Source: Paucibacter sp963740455 (GTDB lineage: Bacteria; Pseudomonadota; Gammaproteobacteria; Burkholderiales; Burkholderiaceae_C). Taken from it: 64,000 nucleotides of DNA. Below, one piece after another: positions 25,912 through 34,412 of the stretch; position 1 is the first letter of the stretch; each line of letters begins with the position of its first letter. The translations under genes and the position numbers were made by a program. The stretch lies in assembly GCA_963740455.1 (NCBI GenBank), contig CAVUEF010000013.1:62001-126000 (forward strand). The letters run 5' to 3'. Below the pieces are notes generated by a model. The model was not told the origin of the DNA. It saw only the letters and a list, made by a program, of their open reading frames with translations, and made no database searches.

Positions 25912-26859
25912 ATGGAGCATTTGTTGAGTAGCACCTTGTTGACACCGCGCATGGCCGGCGTGCTTGAACGCATCCAGCGCGCCAATCGTCCCGCCTTCCA
26001 CAGCCTGACGCCGCAGCAGGCGCGCCTTGCCTATGCGATCGGGGCTGAAATCCTGGATTTGCCGCGTGCTGCGCTGGTCCGCGCCGAGGATGTCCAGGTG
26101 CCAGGCGCCGAGGGTGCGCTGGCGGCACGCTTGTACGCCCCAAGCCTGGACCGCTTGCCCGTGCTGCTGTACTTTCATGGCGGTGGATTCACCATAGGCA
26201 ACTTGGAGACGCACGACAGCATGTGCCGGCAGCTTGCCTTGCGCAGCGGCGTGGCGGTGCTGTCGCTCGACTATCGGTTGGCGCCGGAGCACCGTTTTCC
26301 GGCCGCTGTGGATGACGCGTGGGCAGTGATGCGTTGGTTGCCGGAGGCCGCGCATGCCTTGGGCCTGGACGGCAGCCGCCTGGCCGTGGGCGGCGACAGC
26401 GCGGGCGGCACGCTGGCGGCGGTCTGCGCCCTGCATGCGCGCGATACCGAGCAAGACCTGGCCCTCCAATTGCTGATCACACCGGGCACAGCAGCCCATG
26501 CCGATACGGCCTCGCACAAACTGTTCGCCAATGGCTTCTTGCTGGACGCGAGCTCCATCGACTGGTTCTTTGATCATTACATCGACCATTCACTTCGGCA
26601 CGACTGGCGCTTTGCGCCGATCGAAGCGCCGGATCACAGTGGCTTGGCGCCCGCCTGCGTGGTGCTGGCCGAATGCGATCCGCTGATCGACGAGGGTGTC
26701 GCCTATGCCGATTTGCTGCGCGCCAACGGCAATGCCGTGCATCTTGAGCTGTACCGTGGCGTGACGCACGACTTCATCAAGATGGGGCGCGCCATCCCCG
26801 AAGCCTTGCTGGCGCTGGACGCCTGCGCTGGCGCATTGAAGGAGGCCTTGAGGCCATGA
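25912..26859 (+). CDS. Alpha/beta hydrolase (HSL-type esterase/lipase)
   Basis: Carboxylesterase of 315 residues. It shows the hormone-sensitive-lipase oxyanion motif HGGGF, the nucleophile elbow GGDSAGG, the catalytic aspartate region AECDPLIDEG and the final histidine in GVTHDF. It would hydrolyse short-chain esters in the cytosol. The ATG at 25912 is chosen because the upstream frame overlaps the divergent dehydrogenase gene. Its last four bases overlap the start of the thioesterase-GNAT gene (ATGA), so the two are coupled. Confidence 0.9.
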   Translation: MEHLLSSTLLTPRMAGVLERIQRANRPAFHSLTPQQARLAYAIGAEILDLPRAALVRAEDVQVPGAEGALAARLYAPSLDRLPVLLYFHGGGFTIGNLETHDSMCRQLALRSGVAVLSLDYRLAPEHRFPAAVDDAWAVMRWLPEAAHALGLDGSRLAVGGDSAGGTLAAVCALHARDTEQDLALQLLITPGTAAHADTASHKLFANGFLLDASSIDWFFDHYIDHSLRHDWRFAPIEAPDHSGLAPACVVLAECDPLIDEGVAYADLLRANGNAVHLELYRGVTHDFIKMGRAIPEALLALDACAGALKEALRP

Positions 26860-27716
26860 AACAAAGAAACGATTTCCGCTTTTTCGAGCGGCTGCGCGTG
26901 CGATGGGCCGAGATCGACGCCCAGCAGATCGTCTTCAACGGCCACTACCTGACCTACGTTGATACCGCCATGGGAGGCTACTGGCGTGCACTCGCCTTGC
27001 CGTATGCCGACACCATGAAAGCGCTGGAGGGCGATTTCTTCGTGCGCAAGGCCACGCTGGAATACCTGTCGTCGGCGCGCTACGACGATGTGGTCGACGT
27101 GGGCCTGCGCTGCGCGCGCATCGGCAGCTCGTCGATGCTGATCGAGTGCGCAGTGTTCCGGGGCCAGGAAGTGCTGGTGCACGGCGAACTGGTCTATGTG
27201 TTCGCGGACCCGCTGAGCCAGACTGCCAAGCCCGTGCCCCAGGCTTTGCGCGCGCTGTTGGAGGGTTTCGAGGCAGGCGAGGCGATGGTCAATGTGAGCC
27301 TGGGCGACTGGGCCAGTCTGGGCGCTCAGGCTCAAGCGATCCGCCAGCAGGTGTTCATTGACGAACAGAAAATCCCGGCCCACCTGGAATCGGACGCTGC
27401 CGATGCCACGGCTGTGCATGCTCTTGCACTCAACCGCCTTGGGGTGGCGCTGGCCACCGGCCGGCTCATCGAGCATGCGCCCGGCGTGGGCAAGATCGGC
27501 CGCATGGCGGTATTGCGTAGCCTGCGCGGCGGCAAGCTGGGTCGCGCCGTGTTGGACGCCTTGATGAAGGTCGCCCTTGAGCGGGGCTATCGCGAAGTGG
27601 TGCTGGACGCGCAACTGGCGGCGCGGCCTTTTTATGCGCGCGCCGGGTTTTCCGAACGTGGCGACGTTTTCGAAGAGGCAGGACGTGCGCATATCGTGAT
27701 GACACGCACGCCTTAG
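26856..27716 (+). CDS. Fusion of YbgC/FadM-type acyl-CoA thioesterase and GNAT acetyltransferase
   Basis: Two-domain protein of 286 residues. Residues about 8-135 form a hotdog fold with the 4HBT segment VRWAEIDAQQIVFNGHYLTYVD, and the aspartate and the NGHY motif fit an acyl-CoA thioesterase. Residues about 145-285 form an ElaA-like GNAT fold with RQQVFIDEQKIP, the acetyl-CoA loop RSLRGGKLGRAVLD and the end segment AARPFYARAGFSERGDVFEEAG. The two activities may act on a shared CoA pool, but no substrate is evident. It is cotranscribed with the upstream esterase. Confidence 0.88.
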   Translation: MKQRNDFRFFERLRVRWAEIDAQQIVFNGHYLTYVDTAMGGYWRALALPYADTMKALEGDFFVRKATLEYLSSARYDDVVDVGLRCARIGSSSMLIECAVFRGQEVLVHGELVYVFADPLSQTAKPVPQALRALLEGFEAGEAMVNVSLGDWASLGAQAQAIRQQVFIDEQKIPAHLESDAADATAVHALALNRLGVALATGRLIEHAPGVGKIGRMAVLRSLRGGKLGRAVLDALMKVALERGYREVVLDAQLAARPFYARAGFSERGDVFEEAGRAHIVMTRTP

Positions 27717-27731
27717 ACGCCCCCTGCCGAT

Positions 27732-28028
27732 CTATCGCAACGACTCGAACAGTTCGCACTGGCGGGGTCCGCTCAGCAACAAGGCCATCGGTTGCGCCAG
27801 GTGCTCGATGAGCGCCTGCCAGTCGGGTGGCGGCTCAATGCCATGGGGCCAGGTGTGAACCTCCATCCATGTCTGCTGCGCCTGCGCTCGGGCAGGGCGC
27901 TTGAGCAGACGGCTTTGCAGCCCGGGCAATCGAGCCTGCAAGGCGGCGCGCAAGCCCTCGAACGATGCGAGGACGGCATCGGCCTCGGTCGGCGCCAGCT
28001 TGTAGTAGATGTAGAGCTCGATGCTCAC
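27732..28028 (-). CDS. DUF4936 family protein
   Basis: Small soluble protein of 98 residues beginning MSIELYIYYKLAPTEADAVL, with the conserved TWMEVHTW segment and a C-terminal CELFESLR. I recognise the DUF4936 pattern common in Burkholderiales, where it often follows ygfZ. It begins two bases after the ygfZ stop in the same direction. Function is unknown; a ferredoxin-like dimer fold resembling antibiotic-biosynthesis monooxygenase-type proteins is possible. Confidence 0.8.
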   Translation of the reverse strand: MSIELYIYYKLAPTEADAVLASFEGLRAALQARLPGLQSRLLKRPARAQAQQTWMEVHTWPHGIEPPPDWQALIEHLAQPMALLLSGPRQCELFESLR

Positions 28029-28030
28029 CG

Positions 28031-28975
28031 CTACTCGGTCACATCGACATCGACGGCATAGGGCAGGGTCTTGAGCGAAAGCAGTGCGCCCTGCACGCTG
28101 CCCAGATGCAGGGTTCCCTCGCTCAGCAATCCCAGCTTGACTTCAGCCAGCAAGCTGTTGCCCCCGCCGGGATGCGGTGCCATCGCGGCGACCATGCCGG
28201 CCGGCTGTTCGGCGTCAGTGCTGTGAAAGATCTCCTGGCCAAGCGTCGCCGGGGCGTCGGTGTCGAACAAGAAGGTGCGCCGCTTGATGCTGCCACGGTA
28301 TTGGCTGCGCGCCACGATCTCCTGGCCCGGATAGCAACCCTTCTGGAAGTTCACCCCGCCCAGCAATTCGAGATTGATCATCTGCGGCACAAACTGCTCG
28401 ACGGTGGGTCCGCGCACCCAGGCCAGACCGCTTTGGATGTCCAGCCACTGCCATTCTTGCTCAGTCATCAATGGCAGCTCCGGCGCGGCGCTCATCTGCG
28501 CTTGCGCGAGCAGATAGCGCCTGAGGCCCGCCGCGTCAGGCAGGCGAATCACGCTGGCATCGTTCAGGCTGCGACGCTCCCAGACTTCGACCGGGGCCGC
28601 GTCGCCGAGCCAAGTCTGCGCCGGGGTGCCGGCCAATCCCCACAACTGCCACTGCGCGCCGGCGTCCGTGAGCTTGCATTTGGCACGCAACACGAACATG
28701 GACAATCGCTTGAGCGTGGCAGGCAGCACTTCCGCGGGCATTGCCAGCAAGATCTCATCGGGCGCTTGTTTCCAGCCGACGAAGCTGGCCAGCAAACGTC
28801 CCTTTGCCGAGCAGTAACCCGCCAGCCGCGCCTGGCTGGCTGTCATCAGGGCAAAGTCCTGCGTCAATTGACCATGCAAAAATTTGCCAGCCTCTTCGCC
28901 GCTGGCGCGCAACACGCTCCATTCGGACAAACGGGCGGCGCCGCCGATGTTGATTAGGTTCATTGGGGTCTTCAT
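28031..28975 (-). CDS. ygfZ: YgfZ/GcvT-domain folate-binding protein
   Basis: Tetrahydrofolate-dependent protein of 314 residues that helps repair or assemble iron-sulfur clusters. The diagnostic motif is KGCYPGQEIVARSQYRG, with the key cysteine in GCYPGQE. The N-terminal half resembles the GcvT fold (FLHGQLTQDF, YCSAKGRLLASF). The ATG at 28975 (MKTPMNLINIGG) is used; an ATG at 28963 is an alternative. It is divergent from mltG with only about 80 bases between them. Confidence 0.93.
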   Translation of the reverse strand: MKTPMNLINIGGAARLSEWSVLRASGEEAGKFLHGQLTQDFALMTASQARLAGYCSAKGRLLASFVGWKQAPDEILLAMPAEVLPATLKRLSMFVLRAKCKLTDAGAQWQLWGLAGTPAQTWLGDAAPVEVWERRSLNDASVIRLPDAAGLRRYLLAQAQMSAAPELPLMTEQEWQWLDIQSGLAWVRGPTVEQFVPQMINLELLGGVNFQKGCYPGQEIVARSQYRGSIKRRTFLFDTDAPATLGQEIFHSTDAEQPAGMVAAMAPHPGGGNSLLAEVKLGLLSEGTLHLGSVQGALLSLKTLPYAVDVDVTE

Positions 28976-29055
28976 GTGGCGATTATCATCATCGCCGAAC
29001 AAATGATCTCCACAGGGCTTTTTTGCGCGGCCCGGCTGCGTTGGAGAACACCCGC

Positions 29056-30051
29056 ATGAAGTTTGTCGTGAAGTTGCTGATGCTGCTGCTGATCGTCGCT
29101 GCCGGCGTCGTTGGCGCGGCTTGGTATTGGGTGCACCAGCCCTTGATTTTGAAGCAGGCAACGGTCGAGTTGTCGATCGAGCCCGGCAGTTCGCCCAGAG
29201 CGGTGGCGCAAGCCTGGGTCAATGCAGGCGTGCAGGCCTCGCCGCGCCTGCTGTATGAATGGTTTCGCTGGTCGGGCAAGGCGCGTTTGATACGAGCGGG
29301 AAGTTATGAAATCCACGGCAGTACCAGCCCGCTGCAATTGCTCGACAAGATGGTGCGAGGCGACGAGGTGCTGGAAACCGTGCGCCTGATCGATGGTTGG
29401 ACCTTTCGCCAATTTCGCGCCGCCTTGGCCAAGGCGCCTGCCTTGAAGCCCAGCAGCGCCGAGATGAGCGAAGCGCAAATCATGGCGGCGCTGGGTGCGC
29501 CTCAACTGGCGGCAGAAGGGCGCTTCTTTCCCGACACCTATGCCTACAGCCGCGGTGTCAGCGATCTGACCGTGATGCGACGCGCCTTTACCACGATGCA
29601 GCGCAAACTCGACGAGGCTTGGGGTCGGCGCGCGCTCGATCTGCCTTTGAAAAACGCCGACGAAGCCCTGATTCTGGCTTCCATCGTCGAAAAGGAAACT
29701 GGACAAGCGACCGAGCGATCGCGGGTCGCCGCAGTGTTCGTGAACCGGCTGCGCATAGGCATGCCCTTGCAAACCGATCCGACCGTCATCTATGGACTGG
29801 GCGACGGCTTTGACGGCAATCTGCGCAAGCGTGATCTGCTCGCCGACAGTGCCTACAACACCTACACCCGCAGCGGCTTGCCTCCCACGCCGATTGCGAT
29901 GCCGGGACTGGCCTCGCTGCAGGCTACTGTGCATCCCGATGCCAGCAAAGCGCTCTATTTCGTCGCGCGAGGCGACGGCAGTTCGGTCTTCAGCGAGTCG
30001 CTGGCCGAGCATAATCGAGCCGTCAACAAGTATCAGCGTGGACCACAGTGA
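29056..30051 (+). CDS. mltG: Endolytic transglycosylase MltG
   Basis: Inner-membrane-anchored lytic transglycosylase that cuts nascent peptidoglycan and sets glycan chain length. The 331-residue product starts with one membrane helix (KLLMLLLIVAAGVVGAAWYW). A LysM-like segment follows, then the catalytic YceG domain with FPDTY, the glutamate in ASIVEKETG, VFVNRLRIGMPLQTDPTV, and YNTYTRSGLPPTPI. A GGAG box sits about ten bases before the ATG at 29056. Its stop overlaps the tmk GTG start (GTGA), which gives the common mltG-tmk-holB order. Confidence 0.96.
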   Translation: MKFVVKLLMLLLIVAAGVVGAAWYWVHQPLILKQATVELSIEPGSSPRAVAQAWVNAGVQASPRLLYEWFRWSGKARLIRAGSYEIHGSTSPLQLLDKMVRGDEVLETVRLIDGWTFRQFRAALAKAPALKPSSAEMSEAQIMAALGAPQLAAEGRFFPDTYAYSRGVSDLTVMRRAFTTMQRKLDEAWGRRALDLPLKNADEALILASIVEKETGQATERSRVAAVFVNRLRIGMPLQTDPTVIYGLGDGFDGNLRKRDLLADSAYNTYTRSGLPPTPIAMPGLASLQATVHPDASKALYFVARGDGSSVFSESLAEHNRAVNKYQRGPQ

Positions 30052-30665
30052 GCATAAGCGGGCGATTCATCACACTTGAAGGCATCGACGGCGCGGGAAA
30101 ATCCACCCACCTCAAGGCGTTGACCGAACATTTGCGCGCACGCGGCGCGGACGTGCTGAACACGCGCGAACCCGGCGGCACGCCACTGGCAGAGCAGTTG
30201 CGCGATTTGTTCTTGCACCAGCCCATGGATGGATTGACCGAGGCCTTGCTTGTGTTTGCCGGCCGGCGTGACCATTTGATCACCGTCATCGAGCCGGCAT
30301 TGGCGGCGGGTCGCACCGTGTTGTGCGACCGTTTCACCGACGCCACCTTTGCCTACCAGGGCGGCGGGCGAGGCATGGACCTGGCCGTGCTCTCGACCTT
30401 GGAAGCCTGGGTGCAGGCCGGGCGCCAGCCCGACTTGACCTTGTGGTTCGATCTGCCCGTCGAAGTGGCGGCCCGGCGTCGCGCAGCGGTGCGCCATGCG
30501 GACCGGCTTGAGCAGCAGGACTTGGCGTTTTTCGAGGGCGTCCGCTCAGGCTATGCGCTGCGCGCCGCGCATGCGCCCGAGCGCTTCGAGCGGATTGCGG
30601 CGGACGGTCCAGTTGACGAAGTCTGGGCGCATGTCGAAGCTGCATTGGAGCGGCGCGGATGGTAG
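30048..30665 (+). CDS. tmk: Thymidylate kinase
   Basis: Phosphorylates dTMP to dTDP. The 205-residue product has the P-loop GIDGAGKST, the substrate segment REPGGTPLAEQLR, CDRFTDATFAYQGGGRG, and a LID region with RADRLE-type residues (AVRHADRLEQQ). It uses a GTG start overlapping the mltG stop and its end overlaps the holB start by seven bases, so the three genes form one operon. Confidence 0.97.
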   Translation: MSISGRFITLEGIDGAGKSTHLKALTEHLRARGADVLNTREPGGTPLAEQLRDLFLHQPMDGLTEALLVFAGRRDHLITVIEPALAAGRTVLCDRFTDATFAYQGGGRGMDLAVLSTLEAWVQAGRQPDLTLWFDLPVEVAARRRAAVRHADRLEQQDLAFFEGVRSGYALRAAHAPERFERIAADGPVDEVWAHVEAALERRGW

Positions 30666-31726
30666 CCACGATCGATCCGAACCGGCGGGAGTTGCCGCTG
30701 CCCTGGCTGGCCGAGCCGCTGAAGGCGGCGCTGGGCTCGGCGCGCTCGCATGCCTTGCTGGTGCAAGGCCCGGGTGGAGTAGGGCAGTTCGAGATGGCCA
30801 TGATGCTGGCCCAGACCTGGCTGTGCGAAGACCCCAAGCGCGAGCAAGGTGCCTGGGCTTGCGGACGCTGCGCAAGTTGCCTCTTGTTCGATGCGCATGC
30901 GCACCCCGACTTCAAGCTCTTGATACCCGACGCCTTGCGCGAACCGCTGGGCTGGGCATCCGACGAAGCCGAAGGCGCCGCGCGCGATGGTGAGGTGAAG
31001 GCCGGCAAAACCAAACCCAGCCGTGAGATCAAGGTCGATGCGGTGCGCTCGGCCATCGGCTTCGCGCAGCAAACCTCGTCGCGAGGCCGTGCCAAGGTGG
31101 TGCTTGTCTTTCCTGCCGAAGCCGTGAACCTGGTTGCCTCCAACGCCTTGCTCAAGACCTTGGAAGAACCCGCCGGCCTGTTGCGATTTGTGCTCGCCAG
31201 TGCTGCCGCTGACGCCTTGCTGCCGACCATACGCAGCCGTTGCCAGCCCGTGCCAATGCCGCTTCCCCGGGAAACGGATTGCCTGAGCTGGCTGCACGCG
31301 CAGGGCGTGGATCAACCCGAGGTTTTGCTGCGCGGCGCTGGCGGTCGCCCGCAAGAGGCCTTGGACTGGTCGCGCGACGGCATTCAATCCAGGACCTGGG
31401 CCTTGCTGCCCGAACGGGTCGCCCGTGGCGACGCCACGGCCCTGAGCGATTGGCCGGTGCCGCGCGCCATTGATGCGTTGCAGCGCTTGTGCCACGACTT
31501 GCTGCGTCGCCAATGCGGCGCCGAGCCCAGCTACTTTCCGGCGAACGTGGTACCGAAAGTACGCTTCGCTCAACCCCTGCATGTCTGGGCGCAAGCCTTG
31601 AAAGAAGCCGCCCGCCATGCTGAACATCCGCTCAATGCCGGCCTGCTGATGGAGTCCCTGGTGTTGCAAGGCCAGACCGCGCTGGCCCAAGCCAATGCTG
31701 CGCCTTCGGTACACTGCACGGCATGA
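30659..31726 (+). CDS. holB: DNA polymerase III subunit delta'
   Basis: Clamp-loader subunit of 355 residues. It keeps the AAA+ fold start (PWLAEPLKAALGSARSHALLVQGP, shown here as its family form) but the Walker A loop is degenerate (GPGGVGQFE), as is normal for delta'. A zinc module with four cysteines follows (WLCEDPK...CGRCASC). The sensor-1 region is NALLKTLEEP and the late arginine segment is IRSRCQPVP. It lies in the usual place after tmk and overlaps the pilZ start by four bases. Confidence 0.95.
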   Translation: MVATIDPNRRELPLPWLAEPLKAALGSARSHALLVQGPGGVGQFEMAMMLAQTWLCEDPKREQGAWACGRCASCLLFDAHAHPDFKLLIPDALREPLGWASDEAEGAARDGEVKAGKTKPSREIKVDAVRSAIGFAQQTSSRGRAKVVLVFPAEAVNLVASNALLKTLEEPAGLLRFVLASAAADALLPTIRSRCQPVPMPLPRETDCLSWLHAQGVDQPEVLLRGAGGRPQEALDWSRDGIQSRTWALLPERVARGDATALSDWPVPRAIDALQRLCHDLLRRQCGAEPSYFPANVVPKVRFAQPLHVWAQALKEAARHAEHPLNAGLLMESLVLQGQTALAQANAAPSVHCTA

Positions 31727-32148
31727 GCGAAGCGCCGCATTCTCGTCCTCCTGCCCACGCGGCCACAACGACAGGCAGCGTTGCCGAGCCAGTTGCCACT
31801 GCGGCAGGCGCGCGGCCCAGCGTGATTCAACTGGTGTTCAAGGAGCGGGCTGCGCTGTATGCGGCCTACATCCCGGTGTTCTCTGAAGGGGGGCTTTTTG
31901 TGCCGACCTCGCGCGAATACAAACTCGGTGACGATGTCTATCTGCTCCTGTCTTTGCCCGAAGATCCGCAGCGCTACCCGGTTGCCGGCAAGATTGGTTG
32001 GATCACGCCGGCCAACGCCTCGGGCGGTCGAACGCAGGGCGTTGGGGTGCGCTTTCCCACCGACGAAAAGACACGCGGCGTCAGAATCAAGATCGAAGAA
32101 TTGCTCGGCACTTCAATCTCTTCCGCCAAGCCTACCCAGACGATCTGA
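31723..32148 (+). CDS. pilZ: PilZ domain protein
   Basis: Small protein of 141 residues with a type IV pilus PilZ-like domain in residues about 30-135 (VIQLVFKERAALYAAYIPVFSEGG, VPTSREYKLGDDVYLLLSLPED and GVGVRFPTDEKT). It lacks the RxxxR c-di-GMP-binding motif of classical PilZ domains, as is common for the PilZ group needed in type IV pilus assembly. It overlaps holB by four bases and precedes tatD, the standard order in proteobacteria. Confidence 0.93.
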   Translation: MSEAPHSRPPAHAATTTGSVAEPVATAAGARPSVIQLVFKERAALYAAYIPVFSEGGLFVPTSREYKLGDDVYLLLSLPEDPQRYPVAGKIGWITPANASGGRTQGVGVRFPTDEKTRGVRIKIEELLGTSISSAKPTQTI

Positions 32149-32250
32149 TGGCGCGGACAGACCTCGCGGCCCGCGCCGCGCGTGGCCGAATGCGCTGTCC
32201 TCGACCGAAGGGGCTCTGCAACATTGATGTCCTGGCAACTTGCACCGCCT

Positions 32251-33054
32251 ATGTTCGTTGACTCCCATTGCCATTTGAGCTTTCCCGAGCTGGCCAGCCA
32301 GCTCGATCAGATCCTGATCGATATGGCGCAAGCGCAGGTCGATCGCGCCATTTGCATTTGCACGTCTCTGGAGGAATACCCCACCGTACGTGCCGTGGTC
32401 GATCCGCATCCGCATTTATGGGCCACGGTGGGCGTGCACCCCGACAACGAAGGCGTGCGCGAACCCAGCCTCGACGAACTGGTGCTCGCCGCCCGCGACA
32501 CCAAGATCGTTGCCATCGGTGAAACCGGGCTCGACTACTACCGGTTGAACGGTCGCAGCATCGCCGACATGGAGTGGCAACGTGAGCGTTTTCGCACACA
32601 CATCCAGGCGGCCAAAGCCAGCGGCAAGCCCTTGGTGATCCACACCCGCAACGCGGCCGATGACACCTTGCGCCTGCTGCGTGAAGAGGGCGGGCAAGAC
32701 GCTGGTGGCGTCTTTCACTGTTTCACAGAGAGCGCGGAAGTGGCCGAGGCGGCGATTGAGATGGGTTTTTATGTGTCGTTCTCCGGCATCCTGACCTTCA
32801 AGAGCGCCCAGGCCCTGCGCGATGTGGCGCGCCGCCTGCCGCTTGAGCGCCTCTTGATCGAAACCGACAGTCCCTATCTGGCGCCCATGCCGTACCGGGG
32901 CCGGCTCAACTCACCGGCCTTTGTGCCGCTGGTGGCCATGCAACTGGCCGAAGTCAAAGGCTGTTCGGTCGAGCATCTGGCATGCGTGACCAGCGCCAAC
33001 TGCGAGAAATTGTTCGGTATTGCTCCAGTTTTTCAACTATCGGAAAGTGTATAA
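32251..33054 (+). CDS. tatD: TatD family metal-dependent hydrolase/deoxyribonuclease
   Basis: TIM-barrel metal hydrolase of 267 residues. Metal ligands are visible as the SHCH motif (H6, H8), the glutamate in AIGETGLDYY, histidines in VIHTRNA and FHCFTES, and the aspartate of LIETDSPYLAP. The characterised TatD has 3'-5' DNase activity in DNA repair. The ATG at 32251 gives the standard start MFVDSHCHLS; the open frame extends to 32182 without a better start. It is the last of the mltG-tmk-holB-pilZ-tatD block. Confidence 0.95.
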   Translation: MFVDSHCHLSFPELASQLDQILIDMAQAQVDRAICICTSLEEYPTVRAVVDPHPHLWATVGVHPDNEGVREPSLDELVLAARDTKIVAIGETGLDYYRLNGRSIADMEWQRERFRTHIQAAKASGKPLVIHTRNAADDTLRLLREEGGQDAGGVFHCFTESAEVAEAAIEMGFYVSFSGILTFKSAQALRDVARRLPLERLLIETDSPYLAPMPYRGRLNSPAFVPLVAMQLAEVKGCSVEHLACVTSANCEKLFGIAPVFQLSESV

Positions 33055-33091
33055 ATCACTTCAAGTAGGTTAAATAACATGTTGATATGAA

Positions 33092-33766
33092 ATGAAAATT
33101 ACAATCTCTCGTCGCATAGAGAAAGCGCCTGTAAAACTCATGTTTTACATTAGATATATTGCCTATCTTATTGTTTATATGGCATCTTTATCGGCACATG
33201 CTCAGAATGACGGTCCGGACCTCTTCGCTGCCGTCGTGCGTGACGATAGCGACACGGTGATGACGTTGATGGTGCGCGGCATCAACCCCGATATGCGCAA
33301 TTCGAAAGGAGATACTGCACTCTTGTTGGCGCTGCGCGAGCAGTCCTGGAAGGCGGCTGACACCTTGATGGAATACCCGGCGCTGGACGTCAACGCCGCG
33401 AACCAGGCAGGTGAAACCGCACTGATGCTGGCAGCGTTGCGCGGCCGGCTGGATTGGCTAAAAAAACTGCTTGCGCGCGGCGCGCGGGTCAATCAGCCGG
33501 GTTGGACTGCGTTGCACTACGCAGCGAGTTCGAGCGACGACTCCAGTTGTGTCGAATGGTTGCTCAAGCAGGGCGCCGAACCGAACGCGCGCTCACCCAA
33601 TGGCACCACAGCCCTGATGATGGCAGCGCGCTATGGCGAGGAAACCTCGGTGGATTTGCTGCTGAAGGCCGGCGCGGACAAGAGTCTGCGCAACGAGCAA
33701 GGACTGAACGCGCTTGACTTCGCGCGTCTCACCGAACGCGAATTTCTGTACGCTCGCTTGCAGTAG
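33092..33766 (+). CDS. Exported ankyrin-repeat protein
   Basis: Protein of 224 residues with a charged start, a hydrophobic stretch (FYIRYIAYLIVYMASLSAHA) that ends in a likely signal-peptidase site AHA-QN, and four to five ankyrin repeats (KGDTALLLALREQSW, AGETALMLAALRGR, GWTALHYAASSSDD and GTTALMMAARYGEE). Ankyrin repeats bind other proteins. Such a gene after tatD is common in Alcaligenaceae-type genomes. The 5' part is unusually AT-rich compared with the window, and an internal ATG at 33140 is a possible start. Partner unknown. Confidence 0.87.
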   Translation: MKITISRRIEKAPVKLMFYIRYIAYLIVYMASLSAHAQNDGPDLFAAVVRDDSDTVMTLMVRGINPDMRNSKGDTALLLALREQSWKAADTLMEYPALDVNAANQAGETALMLAALRGRLDWLKKLLARGARVNQPGWTALHYAASSSDDSSCVEWLLKQGAEPNARSPNGTTALMMAARYGEETSVDLLLKAGADKSLRNEQGLNALDFARLTEREFLYARLQ

Positions 33767-33861
33767 GCCCAAAAGCTCTCGTGCCGATGCGTCGAGCCTG
33801 TGTCTTCAGCGGATCGTGCGGCGATCAGACAATGCCGTGATCTGATGCCCCGCAACGAGCT

Positions 33862-34095
33862 TCAGGCGGCAACAGCCGCGTCCATTTCCTTGCACGAGGG
33901 TGAGCAGACCGCTTGTGCCCGGCCGAGCAACTTGCGGGTCTTCATCAAGGACCGCGTGCGGTGCTTGCCGCACAAGTAGCACGACATGGTGGCCGTACCG
34001 AAGGACGCCGCCGCCTTGAACGGCGAACCCGACACTTTCGACTTGTAACGCAATCCGTCGGATAACACGGTGGTCTTGGAATCAGCTCTGCTCAT
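33862..34095 (-). CDS. Small hypothetical protein with a zinc-ribbon-like cysteine pattern
   Basis: Protein of 77 residues. After a variable start it has CYLCGKHRTRSLMKTRKLLG, then a C-P-S-C pair near the end (AVCSPSC). The CxxC and CxxxC pairs could bind a metal ion. I recall similar short proteins in Burkholderiales but no function. It stands alone between the ankyrin gene and the phosphoribosyltransferase and reads on the opposite strand from both. Confidence 0.65.
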   Translation of the reverse strand: MSRADSKTTVLSDGLRYKSKVSGSPFKAAASFGTATMSCYLCGKHRTRSLMKTRKLLGRAQAVCSPSCKEMDAAVAA

Positions 34096-34412
34096 TGGAC
34101 AATCCTGGTTGAAGGCGGCGAAAGACGTAGAAGGTCAGCACGCAATAAGGAGGGATTCAGCCTGCGATGAGACTCAGGGCGGTGTTTGACTCAGCAATTA
34201 TAGGCTCTTTGACATGATTCGCGTGTGCTAAACAGATGCACAATGTATATTATGTAAACTCAAGAGTTGATTGGAACCCACCTGCTTGCGCAGGCTCAAT
34301 CCATGTCGAGCTGGGTGACGCAACCTCAACCCTGACCGATTGCCCGCGTTTGAGCACAACGACCGTGGGCAGTCCGAGTCCACAAGCCACCGGCCTTACC
34401 GAGGAGCGTGAC
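34096..34412. other. Intergenic region with AT-rich island, no gene recognised
   Basis: This 317-base stretch separates the divergent zinc-ribbon gene and the phosphoribosyltransferase. It has an AT-rich part near 34195-34260 (with a TTGACA hexamer at 34209-34214), a likely promoter area for one or both genes. No pairing -10 with good spacing is obvious. The in-frame upstream extension of the phosphoribosyltransferase through this region looks non-coding. Confidence 0.4.

Noticed and set aside
34236..34412. N-terminal extension of the phosphoribosyltransferase
   Set aside because: No similarity to the family and no ribosome site, whereas GAGGAG lies six bases before GTG 34413.
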